The notes under the pieces: model-generated
Databases searched by the model: none
What the model was told of the DNA's origin: nothing
What the model saw: the letters and a program-made list of their open reading frames with translations, nothing else
Translations under genes and position numbers: made by a program
Assembly (NCBI RefSeq): GCF_023734775.1
Contig: NZ_AP025732.1
Coordinates: forward strand, 310,001-374,000
Length of the DNA: 64,000 bases
Reading direction: 5' to 3'
From: Nostoc cf. commune SO-36
GTDB lineage: Bacteria; Cyanobacteriota; Cyanobacteriia; Cyanobacteriales; Nostocaceae
Shown: positions 37,092 to 46,436 of the stretch, in pieces
Layout of the letters: the number at the start of each line of letters is the position of its first letter
How positions within the stretch are numbered: position 1 is the stretch's first letter

Positions 37092-37143
37092 CTAGTAACG
37101 CTTTGCGTAATTCGTAAAGGTTTTAGACATTTCAAATGGGCGT

Positions 37144-37176
37144 AAATCCCCGACTTCTTAGGGAAGTCGGGGATTT
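37144..37176 (+). terminator. 14-bp perfect hairpin after the autokinase gene
   Basis: Arms 37144-37157 (AAATCCCCGACTTC) and 37163-37176 pair exactly around TTAGG, and the strand continues TTGCGTTT. Position 53 bases past the stop fits a terminator ending the first transcription unit of the island. The CGACTTC/GAAGTCG core recurs at 47877-47895 inside the end of the polymerase gene. Confidence 0.75.
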
Positions 37177-38015
37177 TGCGTTTGTAATCAAAATTTAATT
37201 TTGTTGTGATCAGGAAAAATTCAGTATATTTATGCTATCTTTATGGGTTATCAGAGAAATCACTGGCTCTTTAAAGAATAAATAAAGAATTTATTTGAGC
37301 GATCGCTATTTCTACATAGTCTTATATTCTAGAGATTAAAGCACTTTCAAAAAGGTTAGCAGACAAGAGTAGACTGGTTTATCAAATCTATCGACACAAT
37401 GAACACCTCAGCGTAATTCAACGTAGATATAGATTAATGAGTAATTTTCCTCTACATTTCTCTACTGTCAGTAGTTCCCGGAAAATCATAATTTACCCAT
37501 GAATATTAATAGTAAAGTTGTTCGTAATTATTAAGTATATGGTTTAAAACCCCTAACTCCACAGTTAGCTTTGTTTCCGGCTGGGGTTTAGACTACATTT
37601 AATATTATGTTCGTTTAAATACTTATTATTTAAGCTAACGCAGAGAGCTTAAATAATAATGTATTAGGCATACATGATATCAAACATAATTACGAATTAC
37701 CGAAGAAAGGCAGAGGGCAGGAGGCAGCAGGCAGGAGGAAGAAAATATATTTTTTTGCCCTCTGCCAAACGGGTTTAAAGCCCCTCTCTTGAAAAGTTTC
37801 CTACGGCGGGAAACCCGCCTACAGAACTTTTCGCTAAATTTATTTATGGGGATTACCTCCTGCCTCCTGCCTTCGTCCTCCTGCCTCCTTAAGAATTACG
37901 AATTACGAATCTCTCCACTTTTTTGGAGTTACAACAAGATTTGGATTTGGGTCTTTGGCATTGATAGCCTTTGATAACTCCTCAATAATTCACTCCTGTA
38001 TAATCCCAAATACTT
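37177..38015. promoter_or_regulatory. 839-bp leader of hepC with palindrome and repeat element
   Basis: No ORF of conviction lies here. A perfect 14-bp stem, TTATTATTTAAGCT at 37623-37636 and its complement at 37646-37659, encloses 9 bases. Positions about 37686-37909 form an element with inverted AATTACGAATTAC-type ends and inner GGCAGAGGGCAGGAGG / CCTCCTGCC arms. In Anabaena the hepA region is known to be controlled by a long upstream sequence during differentiation, so this spacer is the likely place for such control; the link to these particular structures is inference. Confidence 0.5.
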
Positions 38016-38744
38016 ATGACAAGTTCAATAATTCCAACTCTACAAAGTTTATATGATGTAACCCAGGAACGCCAAGATAATCGTGGGTACTGCACACTCC
38101 AGTGGCGGCGGGGTAAGCTTTTGGTGAAGCCACTTGGACGAGTTAAACAGCCATATCTACCTTCATTAGATAGTAAGCGATCGCTAGTAGAATGCTTACA
38201 ACATTCTCCTGTAACTTTGGTGAGCATAGATCCGAAATTGGGTGAGCCTTTGTTGAGATTTTGGGCAGATGCGTGTGAAGAAGCCCAAAAACCAATGTTC
38301 ATCAGCATGCCCGCTAGCAATAAACTCGCTAACCAACCCTGGAGACACTTGCAGCGATTAATTGATTGGATTGCTGCTTTCCTATTGCTGTTGTTAGTAA
38401 GTCCAGTGATGTTGGGATTGATTATGTTAGTAAAGGTTTACTCACCAGGATCACTTTTTTGTCGTGATTGGCGTGTTGGAGAACGGGGTAAACTCTTTCG
38501 GGCAATTAAGTTTTGCACAACGACAAAGGACAACATTACACCATTAGGACGTTGGATGCATAAATACGGTCTTGATAATTTGCCCCAGTTATTTAATGTA
38601 TTGCAGGGTGACATTAATTTGACCGGATCTTCTTGTTGGACTTTGGAAGATGCAATACAGCTAAATCAACGACCAGAAATTACAACTTCATGGGAAGTAG
38701 AGGCACAGTCTCACCTGTTACATCTAGATAGCCAAACACTGTAA
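38016..38744 (+). CDS. hepC: HepC, priming sugar transferase of the HEP pathway
   Basis: HepC is required for the heterocyst envelope polysaccharide in Anabaena. The 242-residue protein belongs to the bacterial sugar transferase family that moves a sugar phosphate to undecaprenyl phosphate. One hydrophobic hairpin (about 114-138, LIDWIAAFLLLLLVSPVMLG) is followed by the family blocks SLFCRDWRVGERGKLFRAIKF and LGRWMHKYGLDNLPQLFNVLQGD. The N-terminal 110 residues are specific to HepC-like proteins. It lacks the four N-terminal spans of long WbaP enzymes. The identity rests on the family, the neighbour hepA and the island context. Confidence 0.85.
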   Translation: MTSSIIPTLQSLYDVTQERQDNRGYCTLQWRRGKLLVKPLGRVKQPYLPSLDSKRSLVECLQHSPVTLVSIDPKLGEPLLRFWADACEEAQKPMFISMPASNKLANQPWRHLQRLIDWIAAFLLLLLVSPVMLGLIMLVKVYSPGSLFCRDWRVGERGKLFRAIKFCTTTKDNITPLGRWMHKYGLDNLPQLFNVLQGDINLTGSSCWTLEDAIQLNQRPEITTSWEVEAQSHLLHLDSQTL

Positions 38745-38950
38745 TTTATCTGTGCGGTAATTGATGATTTCATCTACCACACTTGAGCGAAAACAAAATT
38801 GCTTACGTAGCATCTATAGCGCAATATAGTTCAGTTAAGTCTTTCTTCCTTTGCATTCTTCTCTAACGATGCGATTCATTAAAAAATAAGAGTTAAGCCT
38901 TAGCTAAACCGTATTGCTCTATAGCAGCTTATCTACCTTGCCAAACTATT

Positions 38951-40804
38951 ATGATAAAATCCATGCATTTCCAGCTTCCTCAACCACTCAGTAATCTGCT
39001 CAAAGCTACTAGCTTATGGCAGGAGAACTATTTGATATTGCGAGAATTCAAACACTTCCGCAAAATTGCAATTTTAGCTGTGGTATTTTCGATTTTGGCG
39101 GCAACATTTGAGGGTATAAGCATTGGTTTTTTACTTTCATTCTTGCAAAGCTTAACTAGCCCCAACGCTCAACCTGTCCAAACAGGAATAGAATGGTTTG
39201 ATATTTGGATTTTGGGAGCTAAGACATCAGCCATTAATCGTCTTTACCGCGTATCTTTACTGATTTTATTGAGTACTTGGTTACGTGCTACCTTCAATTA
39301 TTTTTCTCAAGTCTATACTGAGCTATCTCAACTAAATCTTGGCGATCGCTTACGCAAACAAATTTTTGAACAGTTACAATCTTTATCGCTAAGTTATTTT
39401 TCTACAACCCGTTCCGGTGAACTAATTAACACAATCACTACAGAGATTGAAAGAATTAGACAAGGTTTTAGTAGCGGAGCCTTTTTAATGACTAGGGGAT
39501 TAACAACCCTTGTCTACTTAATATCAATGTTTTTGATATCATGGCAACTGACACTAATTTCAGCATTATTATTTACCCTTTTAGGTGTAGGATTATCCAA
39601 CCTAAATGCCAGAGTCAGAGAATCGAGTTTTGGCATGACAACTGCGAATGCTAATTTTACATCAACAGCCGTAGAATTCATTAATGGCATTCGCACTGTT
39701 CACACCTGTGGTACTCAAGAATTTGAACGCCAGCGTTTCTACAAAGCTAGCGACAAAATAGTAAGTACTACAACAAAAGTTGTCTTCACTTGGACAATTG
39801 TCAAGCCAATTGCTGAAGGGGTAGCTACTACGGTATTGGTTGGGATGATTATTTTGGCATTCACTAGCCTAGTTACTAATGGAACGCTACAAGTTGCTTC
39901 TTTACTAACATTTTTCTTTGTGCTATTTCGTTTTATTCCATTTGTTCAAGACATTAATGGCACAAGAGCATTCCTTAGTACCTTACATGGTTCAGCAGAT
40001 AACGTCAAAAAACTCTTAAAGAGTGACGAAAAAGATTATTTTCAAAATGGCACAATCAAGTTTAATTCTTTAAAAAGATCAATAAACTTAGTATCTGTAG
40101 ATTTTGGCTACGACAATCAAAACTTAGTGCTGCATAATATTACCTTAACTATTGAAAAAGGAAAAATGACAGCATTAGTCGGAGCATCTGGTGCTGGTAA
40201 AACAACCCTTGCTGATTTAATTCCCCGATTTTATAATACTACAGATGGATATCTTTACATTGATGAAATAGATGTGCGGCAGTTTGAAATTAACTCCCTA
40301 CGGCGTAAAATAGCTGTCGTCAGTCAGGATACTTTCATCTTCAATACTGATGTTTGGCAAAATATTGCTTATGGTACTCCAGAAGCCACTAATGAGGAAA
40401 TTCAAGAAGCAGCTAAACTAGCCAATGCACTGGAATTTATTTTGGAAATGCCTGAAGGCTTTAACACCCAATTGGGAGATAGAGGTGTTAGGTTATCTGG
40501 AGGACAAAGACAGCGAATTGCTATTGCGCGTGCTTTGCTAAGGAACCCAGAAATTTTGATTTTGGATGAAGCAACTAGCGCCTTAGATTCTGTATCTGAG
40601 CGATTAATTCAAGATTCATTAGAAAGGCTATCTGTGGGAAAAACAGTAATTGCGATCGCTCACCGTCTTTCTACCATTGCTAAAGCAGATAAAGTTGTAG
40701 TTTTAGAACATGGACGGATAGTAGAACAAGGGAAATATCAAGAGCTTCTAGAACTCAAAGGCAAGCTTTGGGAATATCACAATATGCAATATAACAATTC
40801 ATAA
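38951..40804 (+). CDS. hepA: HepA, ABC exporter of the heterocyst envelope polysaccharide
   Basis: A half-size ABC exporter of 617 residues. Six membrane spans lie in residues about 35-330 (AILAVVFSILAATFEGISIGFLLSF and others); the ATPase has Walker A GASGAGKTTL (about 412-421), Q-loop VVSQDTF, signature LSGGQRQRIAIARA (about 515), Walker B ILILDEATSALD and H-loop IAHRLST, all intact. The N-terminus (PQPLSNLLKATSLWQENYLI) fits Anabaena HepA from memory. HepA deposits envelope polysaccharide on the differentiating heterocyst. It is 206 bases after hepC and 61 before the next transferase gene. Confidence 0.92.
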   Translation: MIKSMHFQLPQPLSNLLKATSLWQENYLILREFKHFRKIAILAVVFSILAATFEGISIGFLLSFLQSLTSPNAQPVQTGIEWFDIWILGAKTSAINRLYRVSLLILLSTWLRATFNYFSQVYTELSQLNLGDRLRKQIFEQLQSLSLSYFSTTRSGELINTITTEIERIRQGFSSGAFLMTRGLTTLVYLISMFLISWQLTLISALLFTLLGVGLSNLNARVRESSFGMTTANANFTSTAVEFINGIRTVHTCGTQEFERQRFYKASDKIVSTTTKVVFTWTIVKPIAEGVATTVLVGMIILAFTSLVTNGTLQVASLLTFFFVLFRFIPFVQDINGTRAFLSTLHGSADNVKKLLKSDEKDYFQNGTIKFNSLKRSINLVSVDFGYDNQNLVLHNITLTIEKGKMTALVGASGAGKTTLADLIPRFYNTTDGYLYIDEIDVRQFEINSLRRKIAVVSQDTFIFNTDVWQNIAYGTPEATNEEIQEAAKLANALEFILEMPEGFNTQLGDRGVRLSGGQRQRIAIARALLRNPEILILDEATSALDSVSERLIQDSLERLSVGKTVIAIAHRLSTIAKADKVVVLEHGRIVEQGKYQELLELKGKLWEYHNMQYNNS

Positions 40805-40865
40805 TTTGTAAATTATGAATTCATTATCTTGGTCAATTGCTTATAGTTTCAACAAGGAAAAATAA

Positions 40866-41705
40866 ATGGTAAATATAGGCTATCACGCTGCTAAATTTCA
40901 GGGTAAGTTTAATCGCTCTCTATATAAAGCAGCCGTTTCTCAAATTGTAAACATCCCGATTAAACAAACTCGGCAAGTTCCCATAAGTGTCTATGCTTTA
41001 TCATGTGAACGCGATCTGCCAGAACAAGTGGCAAGTATTCGCTCATTCATTCGTCATGTCGGCATTCCAGATACATTCACTGTAGTTTCTGATGGTAGTT
41101 ACACTGAGTCTAGTTGTAATTTACTCCGCCGCGTTCATCCCTGCGTTAAGGTAATACTTTTATCAAACTTCCTAAGAACGGATTTACCTCAATGTGTTCA
41201 TGATTATGCCCAATTGCATCCAATGGGCAGAAAATTGTCGGCATTAATGTCAATTCCTATTAATGGGACTACGATTTACACTGATTCCGATATTTTATTT
41301 TTCCCTGGCGGAATTGACTTAATTAATTTGAGTAAGTCGGACGAAAAATATTCTCTTTATCTACCTGATTGTTCTATGTCGCTAGATGAACGAATTATTT
41401 ATGATGATTCGGAAAAATTAAATCCAGTAAATGGTGGATTTATATTATTTAGGCATGAACTTGACTGGAGTTTTGCTATTGAACGTTTAGCAAATCTTCA
41501 AGAAGCTCCTACTTATTTTACTGAGCAAACAATGGTTCATTTGACAATGCACTACAATCATGGTGAGCCTTTATGCACAAAAAAATATGTTCTAAATGTA
41601 GAAGATCAGTTCATCTATTCAGATAAATCTGCAAGTAAAAACATTGCTCTCAGGCATTATGTGAGTGATGTGAGACACAAATTATGGTTTAACGTTGGCA
41701 TATAA
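40866..41705 (+). CDS. Putative GT-A glycosyltransferase
   Basis: A 279-residue protein not in a family I can name firmly. The features point to a GT-A nucleotide-sugar transferase: PISVYALSCERDLPEQVASIRSF at the N-terminal strand, a DxD-type metal site in YTDSDILFF (139-142) and an acceptor-side NGGFILF (189-195) as in GT8-like enzymes. His-rich HLTMHYNHGE follows. It lies directly behind hepA, with AAGGA before the ATG, and probably adds one sugar of the repeat unit. Confidence 0.72.
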   Translation: MVNIGYHAAKFQGKFNRSLYKAAVSQIVNIPIKQTRQVPISVYALSCERDLPEQVASIRSFIRHVGIPDTFTVVSDGSYTESSCNLLRRVHPCVKVILLSNFLRTDLPQCVHDYAQLHPMGRKLSALMSIPINGTTIYTDSDILFFPGGIDLINLSKSDEKYSLYLPDCSMSLDERIIYDDSEKLNPVNGGFILFRHELDWSFAIERLANLQEAPTYFTEQTMVHLTMHYNHGEPLCTKKYVLNVEDQFIYSDKSASKNIALRHYVSDVRHKLWFNVGI

Positions 41706-41772
41706 GTTGGTGAGATTAAGCCTCTATTTAGATGAGGAATATAATTAGTAATAACGTAAAAAAGGGTGATTA

Positions 41773-42975
41773 ATGCTTAACTCAATCAATGATGCCAAGC
41801 GAAATGATGAACTATTGCATAGGAATACTTTCGAAAAAGACCTAATTTATCAATGCTCAAATTTTGAGGTAGGCGGGAGCGGAGGTGTGGAAACTTATTT
41901 AGCTTCTCTGTTTGAACATCGACCGCCTGATGTTAGCGATCGCGTGATAAAATCGCTTAAGAATGTTGACCAAAGCCAGTTTCGACTGCTACACATCCAC
42001 AGCCCAGACTTGCTATTAGAGCTTACAGGCGAATGTCCTACCGTCTTCAGCGTTCATAATCACTCATTATATTGTCCTAGTGGCACAAAATATTTAGCAG
42101 GGTCGCGGACAATCTGCGATCGCAACTTTTCTTACTTAGGATGTACTTGGGGTAAGTTAGTAGATAAATGCGGTAGCCGTAAACCATTAAGAACTCTTAG
42201 AGAGCTTCAAAATACTCATCAATTATTAGATGTATTAAAAAAAATAAAAATTACTTTTGTTGCTAATAGCGAATATGTCCGGCAACAATTGATTCAAAAT
42301 GGTGTACCTTCTGAGCAAACTGTAACACTACACTGTGGAATCTCTGTACCAGAAACAGAAACTGCACCTCTAAGTTTGGAAGTCCACCAAAACCATAGAA
42401 TTTTGTTTGCTGGACGAATTGTTTCTGATAAAGGTCTAGAATGGTTACTCAAAACCTTAATACATACAGACCCGCAGATTCAGCTTGATATCGCAGGCGA
42501 AGGCTGGGAACGACCACGCTTAGAAAAGTTAGCAAACACCCTTGGATTGACGAACCGAATAACTTGGCATGGTTGGTGCGATCCTGACAAAATAAATAAA
42601 CTTTATCAACAGTGTTTTGCTGTCATTTTCCCTAGCGTTTGGCCTGAACCCGCCGGTCTTGTAACTCTAGAAGCTTATGCTCGTTATCGACCTGTAATTG
42701 GTAGCATCGTTGGAGGAATTCCCGAACATTTACAAGATGGAAAAACGGGTATTCTTGTTCCAGGTAATAATATCCAAAAGCTGGCTAATGCTATTAATGA
42801 GTTGTATGGAGATTATCAAAAAAGCCGATACATGGGCGAACAAGGTCATACTTTATTGATGAAGGAATTTACAATGGCTGCTCATGTAAATAATCTGCAA
42901 GCAATTTATGCAAAAGCAATAGCTGAATTTCCTTCTAGAGCTAAAAAGCTATATAGCATTCCTCAAGTTACATAA
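41773..42975 (+). CDS. Glycosyltransferase family 4
   Basis: A 400-residue GT-B enzyme. The glycine-rich acceptor side (FEVGGSGGVETYLASLFEH), SVHNHSLYCPSGTKYL and a Cys-containing loop (TICDRNFSYLGCTWGKLVDKC) precede the donor side: ILFAGRIVSDKGLEWLL, LDIAGEGWERPRLEKLA, and IFPSVWPEPAGLVTLEAYARYRPVIGS with the E-x7-E glutamates. It is closely followed by the next transferase gene, so co-transcription from hepA onward is likely. Confidence 0.9.
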   Translation: MLNSINDAKRNDELLHRNTFEKDLIYQCSNFEVGGSGGVETYLASLFEHRPPDVSDRVIKSLKNVDQSQFRLLHIHSPDLLLELTGECPTVFSVHNHSLYCPSGTKYLAGSRTICDRNFSYLGCTWGKLVDKCGSRKPLRTLRELQNTHQLLDVLKKIKITFVANSEYVRQQLIQNGVPSEQTVTLHCGISVPETETAPLSLEVHQNHRILFAGRIVSDKGLEWLLKTLIHTDPQIQLDIAGEGWERPRLEKLANTLGLTNRITWHGWCDPDKINKLYQQCFAVIFPSVWPEPAGLVTLEAYARYRPVIGSIVGGIPEHLQDGKTGILVPGNNIQKLANAINELYGDYQKSRYMGEQGHTLLMKEFTMAAHVNNLQAIYAKAIAEFPSRAKKLYSIPQVT

Positions 42976-43039
42976 AGTAACTTTGAGAAAAATATCAAAT
43001 GGTGCATCTTTTAATGAGAAAAAATTAAGAGAGAAAAAT

Positions 43040-44032
43040 ATGTCTTTACTTCCAGAATCCCAACAACCTTTAGTCAGCGTTATTATCCCTACTTATAATA
43101 GACCAGAGTATCTCAAGCTAGCGATCACTAGCGCTATCAAACAAACTTATCAGAATATTGAAATTATTATTTCTGATAATTGTAGTTCAGAAAATATTCA
43201 AGCCCTTGTCGCATCTTTTGGCGATTCACGCATCAAATTTTGGCGGCATCAGCAGAATGTGGGTATGTTAGCTAATCAGCAGTATGGCTTCAAGATAGCG
43301 CGAGGTAAATATTGCGCTAGTCTCCATGACGATGATATTTGGAATGAAGACTTTTTATCAAAGTTAATACCACCGCTAGAAGCAAACCCTGATTTAATTA
43401 TCGCTTTTTGCGACCAATATATTATAGATGCTCAGGGGAAAATTAATAATATTGGAACTGAACAAAATACACGCGCTTTCAAGCGGCATAAATTAGCAAA
43501 AGGAATTCATCAACCTTTTTATAAAATTGGGTTAATAGATAAAAGCATACCGACTGCGGCAGCTTGTGTGATTCGCAACGATTTTGTAGATTGGGATAGT
43601 ATTCCTTCAGAAGTTGACGGGATGTGGGATTTATATTTAACCTACCTTTGCTGTATATCTGGTCATGGTGCTTACTACCATCCCGAAAGACTGACGCAAT
43701 ATCGTGCCCATGCCCAAACTGATACTATGCTCAGTGGTGGTAGAGATTTACAGGCAAAAATTCGCAAAGCAAAAAGCGAAATGTTTTGTTATCAAGTCTT
43801 TATGGAAGATACTCATTTAAAGGAGTTTAAAAATTATTTTCAACAGAAATGGTTAGAAGCTAATACCACTTTAGGAATTGGTTTACTACGAAGTGAACAA
43901 ATAGCAGAAGCACGTCCTTATTTTTGGCAGGCGTTAAATAAACAAAAATTTAATCCCCGAACTGTGGCAGCACTTGGTCTTAGTTTTACTCCGCGTTTTT
44001 TAGCAAGTAAGTTAATCAAAACATCTAAATAA
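43040..44032 (+). CDS. Glycosyltransferase family 2
   Basis: A 330-residue GT2 enzyme: PLVSVIIPTYNRPEYLKLAI, IIISDNCSSENIQAL, the DxD-type HDDDIWNEDF and a C-terminal helical region. I place the start at ATG 43040, which has AAGAGAG 8 bases upstream and begins MSLLPESQQPLVSV; the open frame reaching 42983 is upstream of the fold. It lies 64 bases after the GT4 gene. Confidence 0.9.
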   Translation: MSLLPESQQPLVSVIIPTYNRPEYLKLAITSAIKQTYQNIEIIISDNCSSENIQALVASFGDSRIKFWRHQQNVGMLANQQYGFKIARGKYCASLHDDDIWNEDFLSKLIPPLEANPDLIIAFCDQYIIDAQGKINNIGTEQNTRAFKRHKLAKGIHQPFYKIGLIDKSIPTAAACVIRNDFVDWDSIPSEVDGMWDLYLTYLCCISGHGAYYHPERLTQYRAHAQTDTMLSGGRDLQAKIRKAKSEMFCYQVFMEDTHLKEFKNYFQQKWLEANTTLGIGLLRSEQIAEARPYFWQALNKQKFNPRTVAALGLSFTPRFLASKLIKTSK

Positions 44033-44138
44033 TAGAGCAATAGCTAGCGAATCCGCGTACTCCTTTGGGTAAGCAAGCTATCGTAGAGAACATCGGGCAG
44101 TTTTCCTCTTTCTTAAACTGCCCAATACCTTCTCCCCT

Positions 44139-44241
44139 ATACCATTTAACTTTAATAATGATACAAATACGCTGGAAGGGCATGGCAATGCCATGCCCCT
44201 ACGATAAATCTATGTGTATCAGGATTTTCGTTAATTGGTAT
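44139..44241. repeat. 103-bp palindromic element, copy 2
   Basis: This is the same family as 3367-3458: ends ATACCATTTAACTTTAAT and, inverted, ATACCAATTAACGAAAAT, with centre GGCATGGCAATGCCATGCC and CCTACGATAAATC. It carries an 11-base difference near the left end. It fills most of the 288-bp spacer between transferase genes. Confidence 0.8.
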
Positions 44242-44320
44242 TACTTGATAAAAATAAGATGATTTTTGAGTCTTATTTAGTGCCTTTGTATAAGTTTATC
44301 TAAATTAAGAAAAATAGGAT

Positions 44321-45523
44321 ATGAAACTTTGTATTGTCACTCATAAAATTAAAAAAGGTGATGGTCAGGGACGGGTAAACTATGAAGTTGTCCAAGAAGC
44401 AATTCGTCATGGCTATGAACTGACATTATTGGCTAGTGAAATCGCACCAGAACTGGAAAAAAATAGTCAAGTTAATTGGATTTCAATTCCAGTTAAAAGC
44501 TATCCCACAGAATTTGTACGTAATTTAATATTTGCTCAAAAAAGTGCAGATTGGTTGCTTAAAAATCGCTCTAGCATTGATTTAGTTAAAGTCAATGGAG
44601 CAATTAACATGACTGCGGCTGATGTAAATGCTGTACATTTTGTCCACAGTTCATGGTTGCGATCGCCTGTTCATATTTCCCGCAACCGCCGTGATTTATA
44701 TGGCTTTTACCAGTGGCTATTTACAGCTTTTAATGCGCGTTGGGAAAAACAGGCTTTCCAAAGAGCTAAGGTTGTTGTGGCTGTATCGGAAAAGGTAGCC
44801 CAAGAATTAGTCAGCATTGGTGTACCGCGTTCTCGGATTCGGGTAATTGTCAATGGCGTAGACTTAGAAGAGTTTACGCCTGGTGAAAGCAATCGCCAAA
44901 AATTAGGTTTACCGCAGAACGTCACCCTAGCACTGTTTGCTGGAGACATCCGCACACGCAGAAAGAATTTAGATACAGTCTTGCACGCCTTGGCGAAAGT
45001 TCCCGATTTGCATCTGGCGGTGGTGGGTCGTGTAGAAGGTAGTCCCTTCCCGCAATTAGCGGCTTCTTTGGGGTTAACTGAACGTGTGCATTTTATCGGA
45101 TATCGACTTGATATCTCCGAAATTATGCGATCAGTAGATTTATTTGTTTTTCCTTCCCGATACGAAGCTTGCACCCTCGTATTGTTAGAAGCACTTTCTT
45201 CAGGACTGCCAGTAATTACTGCCACAGCTACCGGAGGTGCAGAGTTGGTGACACCAGAATGTGGCATTGTCTTACCTGACTCAGATGATGTCGATGCTTT
45301 AGCTGTGGCGTTGATGTCTTTGGTGAGCGATTCCGCCCTGATGCAACAGATGGGTAAAGCAGCTCGCTCTGTAGCAGAACAATATAGCTGGACTACTATG
45401 GCAAAAACTTATGTGGATTTATTCGAGGAGTTAAGCAAGAATGCGGAACACCGTTCTCATACCAACTTATCGCCGTCCACAAGACCTCTCACGCTGCCTT
45501 TTGGCGCTACAGGAACAAACTAA
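44321..45523 (+). CDS. Glycosyltransferase family 4
   Basis: A 400-residue GT-B transferase: CIVTHKIKKGDGQGRVNYEVV acceptor side, VAVSEKVAQELVSIGVPRSRIRVIVNGVD linker, then ALFAGDIRTRRKNLDTVL, LAVVGRVEGSPF, FVFPSRYEACTLVLLEALSSGLPVITATATGG with the E-x7-E pair. The last 28 residues (NAEHRSHTNLSPSTRPLTLP and eight more) overlap the next gene by 83 bases and read as frame-shadow rather than fold, so the functional end is probably earlier or the stop was lost. Confidence 0.88.
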   Translation: MKLCIVTHKIKKGDGQGRVNYEVVQEAIRHGYELTLLASEIAPELEKNSQVNWISIPVKSYPTEFVRNLIFAQKSADWLLKNRSSIDLVKVNGAINMTAADVNAVHFVHSSWLRSPVHISRNRRDLYGFYQWLFTAFNARWEKQAFQRAKVVVAVSEKVAQELVSIGVPRSRIRVIVNGVDLEEFTPGESNRQKLGLPQNVTLALFAGDIRTRRKNLDTVLHALAKVPDLHLAVVGRVEGSPFPQLAASLGLTERVHFIGYRLDISEIMRSVDLFVFPSRYEACTLVLLEALSSGLPVITATATGGAELVTPECGIVLPDSDDVDALAVALMSLVSDSALMQQMGKAARSVAEQYSWTTMAKTYVDLFEELSKNAEHRSHTNLSPSTRPLTLPFGATGTN

Positions 45524-46367
45524 ACCCGTTGATCAGGTGATAGTGGTTGTCCGCGATACAGATACAGCAACTTGGCAATTTCTGGCGCAATACACAGCGC
45601 ACAATTTGCCATTGCATACCGTGAAAGTGGCAGAACCTGGGGTAGTAGCAGCCCTCAACGCCGGACTAGCAGTAGTGGAAGGTGATATTGTTTCTATTAC
45701 TGATGATGATGCCGCACCTCACCCGGATTGGTTAGAGCGCATTGCCGCTCATTTCATCTGTGATAGTTGCATTGGTGGTCTTGGTGGGCGTGATTGGGTA
45801 CACCACGGCAGCAAATTAGAAGACGAATCTCGTCTATTAGTCGGGCGCTTACAGTGGTTTGGGCGAGTGATTGGCAACCATCACCTGGGAGTGGGAGAAC
45901 CCCGCGAAGTTGATATTCTCAAGGGCGTGAACATGAGTTTTCGTACCCAAGCAATCGGACAAATGCGCTTTGATGAGCGGATGCGTGGTACTGGAGCGCA
46001 GGTACATTTTGAAATGGCATTCACTCTGGCATTAAAGCGGGCTGGTTGGAAGATAATTTATGATCCTAACGTTGCTGTAGATCATTATCCAGCACAACGT
46101 TTTGACGAAGATCAGCGAAATAACTTTAATGAAATTGCCTTTATTAATTTAGTCCATAATGAAACCTTAGCTTTATTAGAACATTTGCCATTTATTCGCC
46201 GGATTGTATTTTTATTTTGGGCAGTATTCGTGGGTACATCCGATAGTTTGGGTTTAGTACAATGGCTGAGATTTTTACCTAGCCAAGGGCAGTTGGCAGG
46301 GAAAAAGTTGCTGGCATCGTGGCGTGGGCGTTGGCAAGGATATAAACAATTTGTCATTGGTCATTAG
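45441..46367 (+). CDS. Glycosyltransferase family 2
   Basis: A 308-residue GT2 enzyme starting MRNTVLIPTYRRPQDLSRCL at an ATG with GAGGAG 10 bases upstream, inside the end of the preceding gene. Nucleotide-binding VVVRDTD, metal-binding SITDDDAAPHPDW and acceptor GLGGRDW and KGVNMSFRTQAI are present, as is DERMRGTGAQVHFEMAFTLAL. The 83-base overlap implies tight translational coupling. The C-terminus (about 235-265) contains a hydrophobic stretch that may bind the membrane. Confidence 0.9.
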   Translation: MRNTVLIPTYRRPQDLSRCLLALQEQTKPVDQVIVVVRDTDTATWQFLAQYTAHNLPLHTVKVAEPGVVAALNAGLAVVEGDIVSITDDDAAPHPDWLERIAAHFICDSCIGGLGGRDWVHHGSKLEDESRLLVGRLQWFGRVIGNHHLGVGEPREVDILKGVNMSFRTQAIGQMRFDERMRGTGAQVHFEMAFTLALKRAGWKIIYDPNVAVDHYPAQRFDEDQRNNFNEIAFINLVHNETLALLEHLPFIRRIVFLFWAVFVGTSDSLGLVQWLRFLPSQGQLAGKKLLASWRGRWQGYKQFVIGH

Positions 46368-46436
46368 TCATTTGTCATTGCAGATCGATTATTTCATCTG
46401 GGATTTTTTATGTGTAAATCCAAAATCGAAAATTGA

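Noticed and set aside
44065..44262. 65-codon plus-strand frame between glycosyltransferase genes
   Set aside because: Consists of the palindromic element at 44139-44241.
44707..45267. 186-codon minus-strand frame within a glycosyltransferase gene
   Set aside because: Opposite strand of a clear GT4 enzyme; no family pattern.
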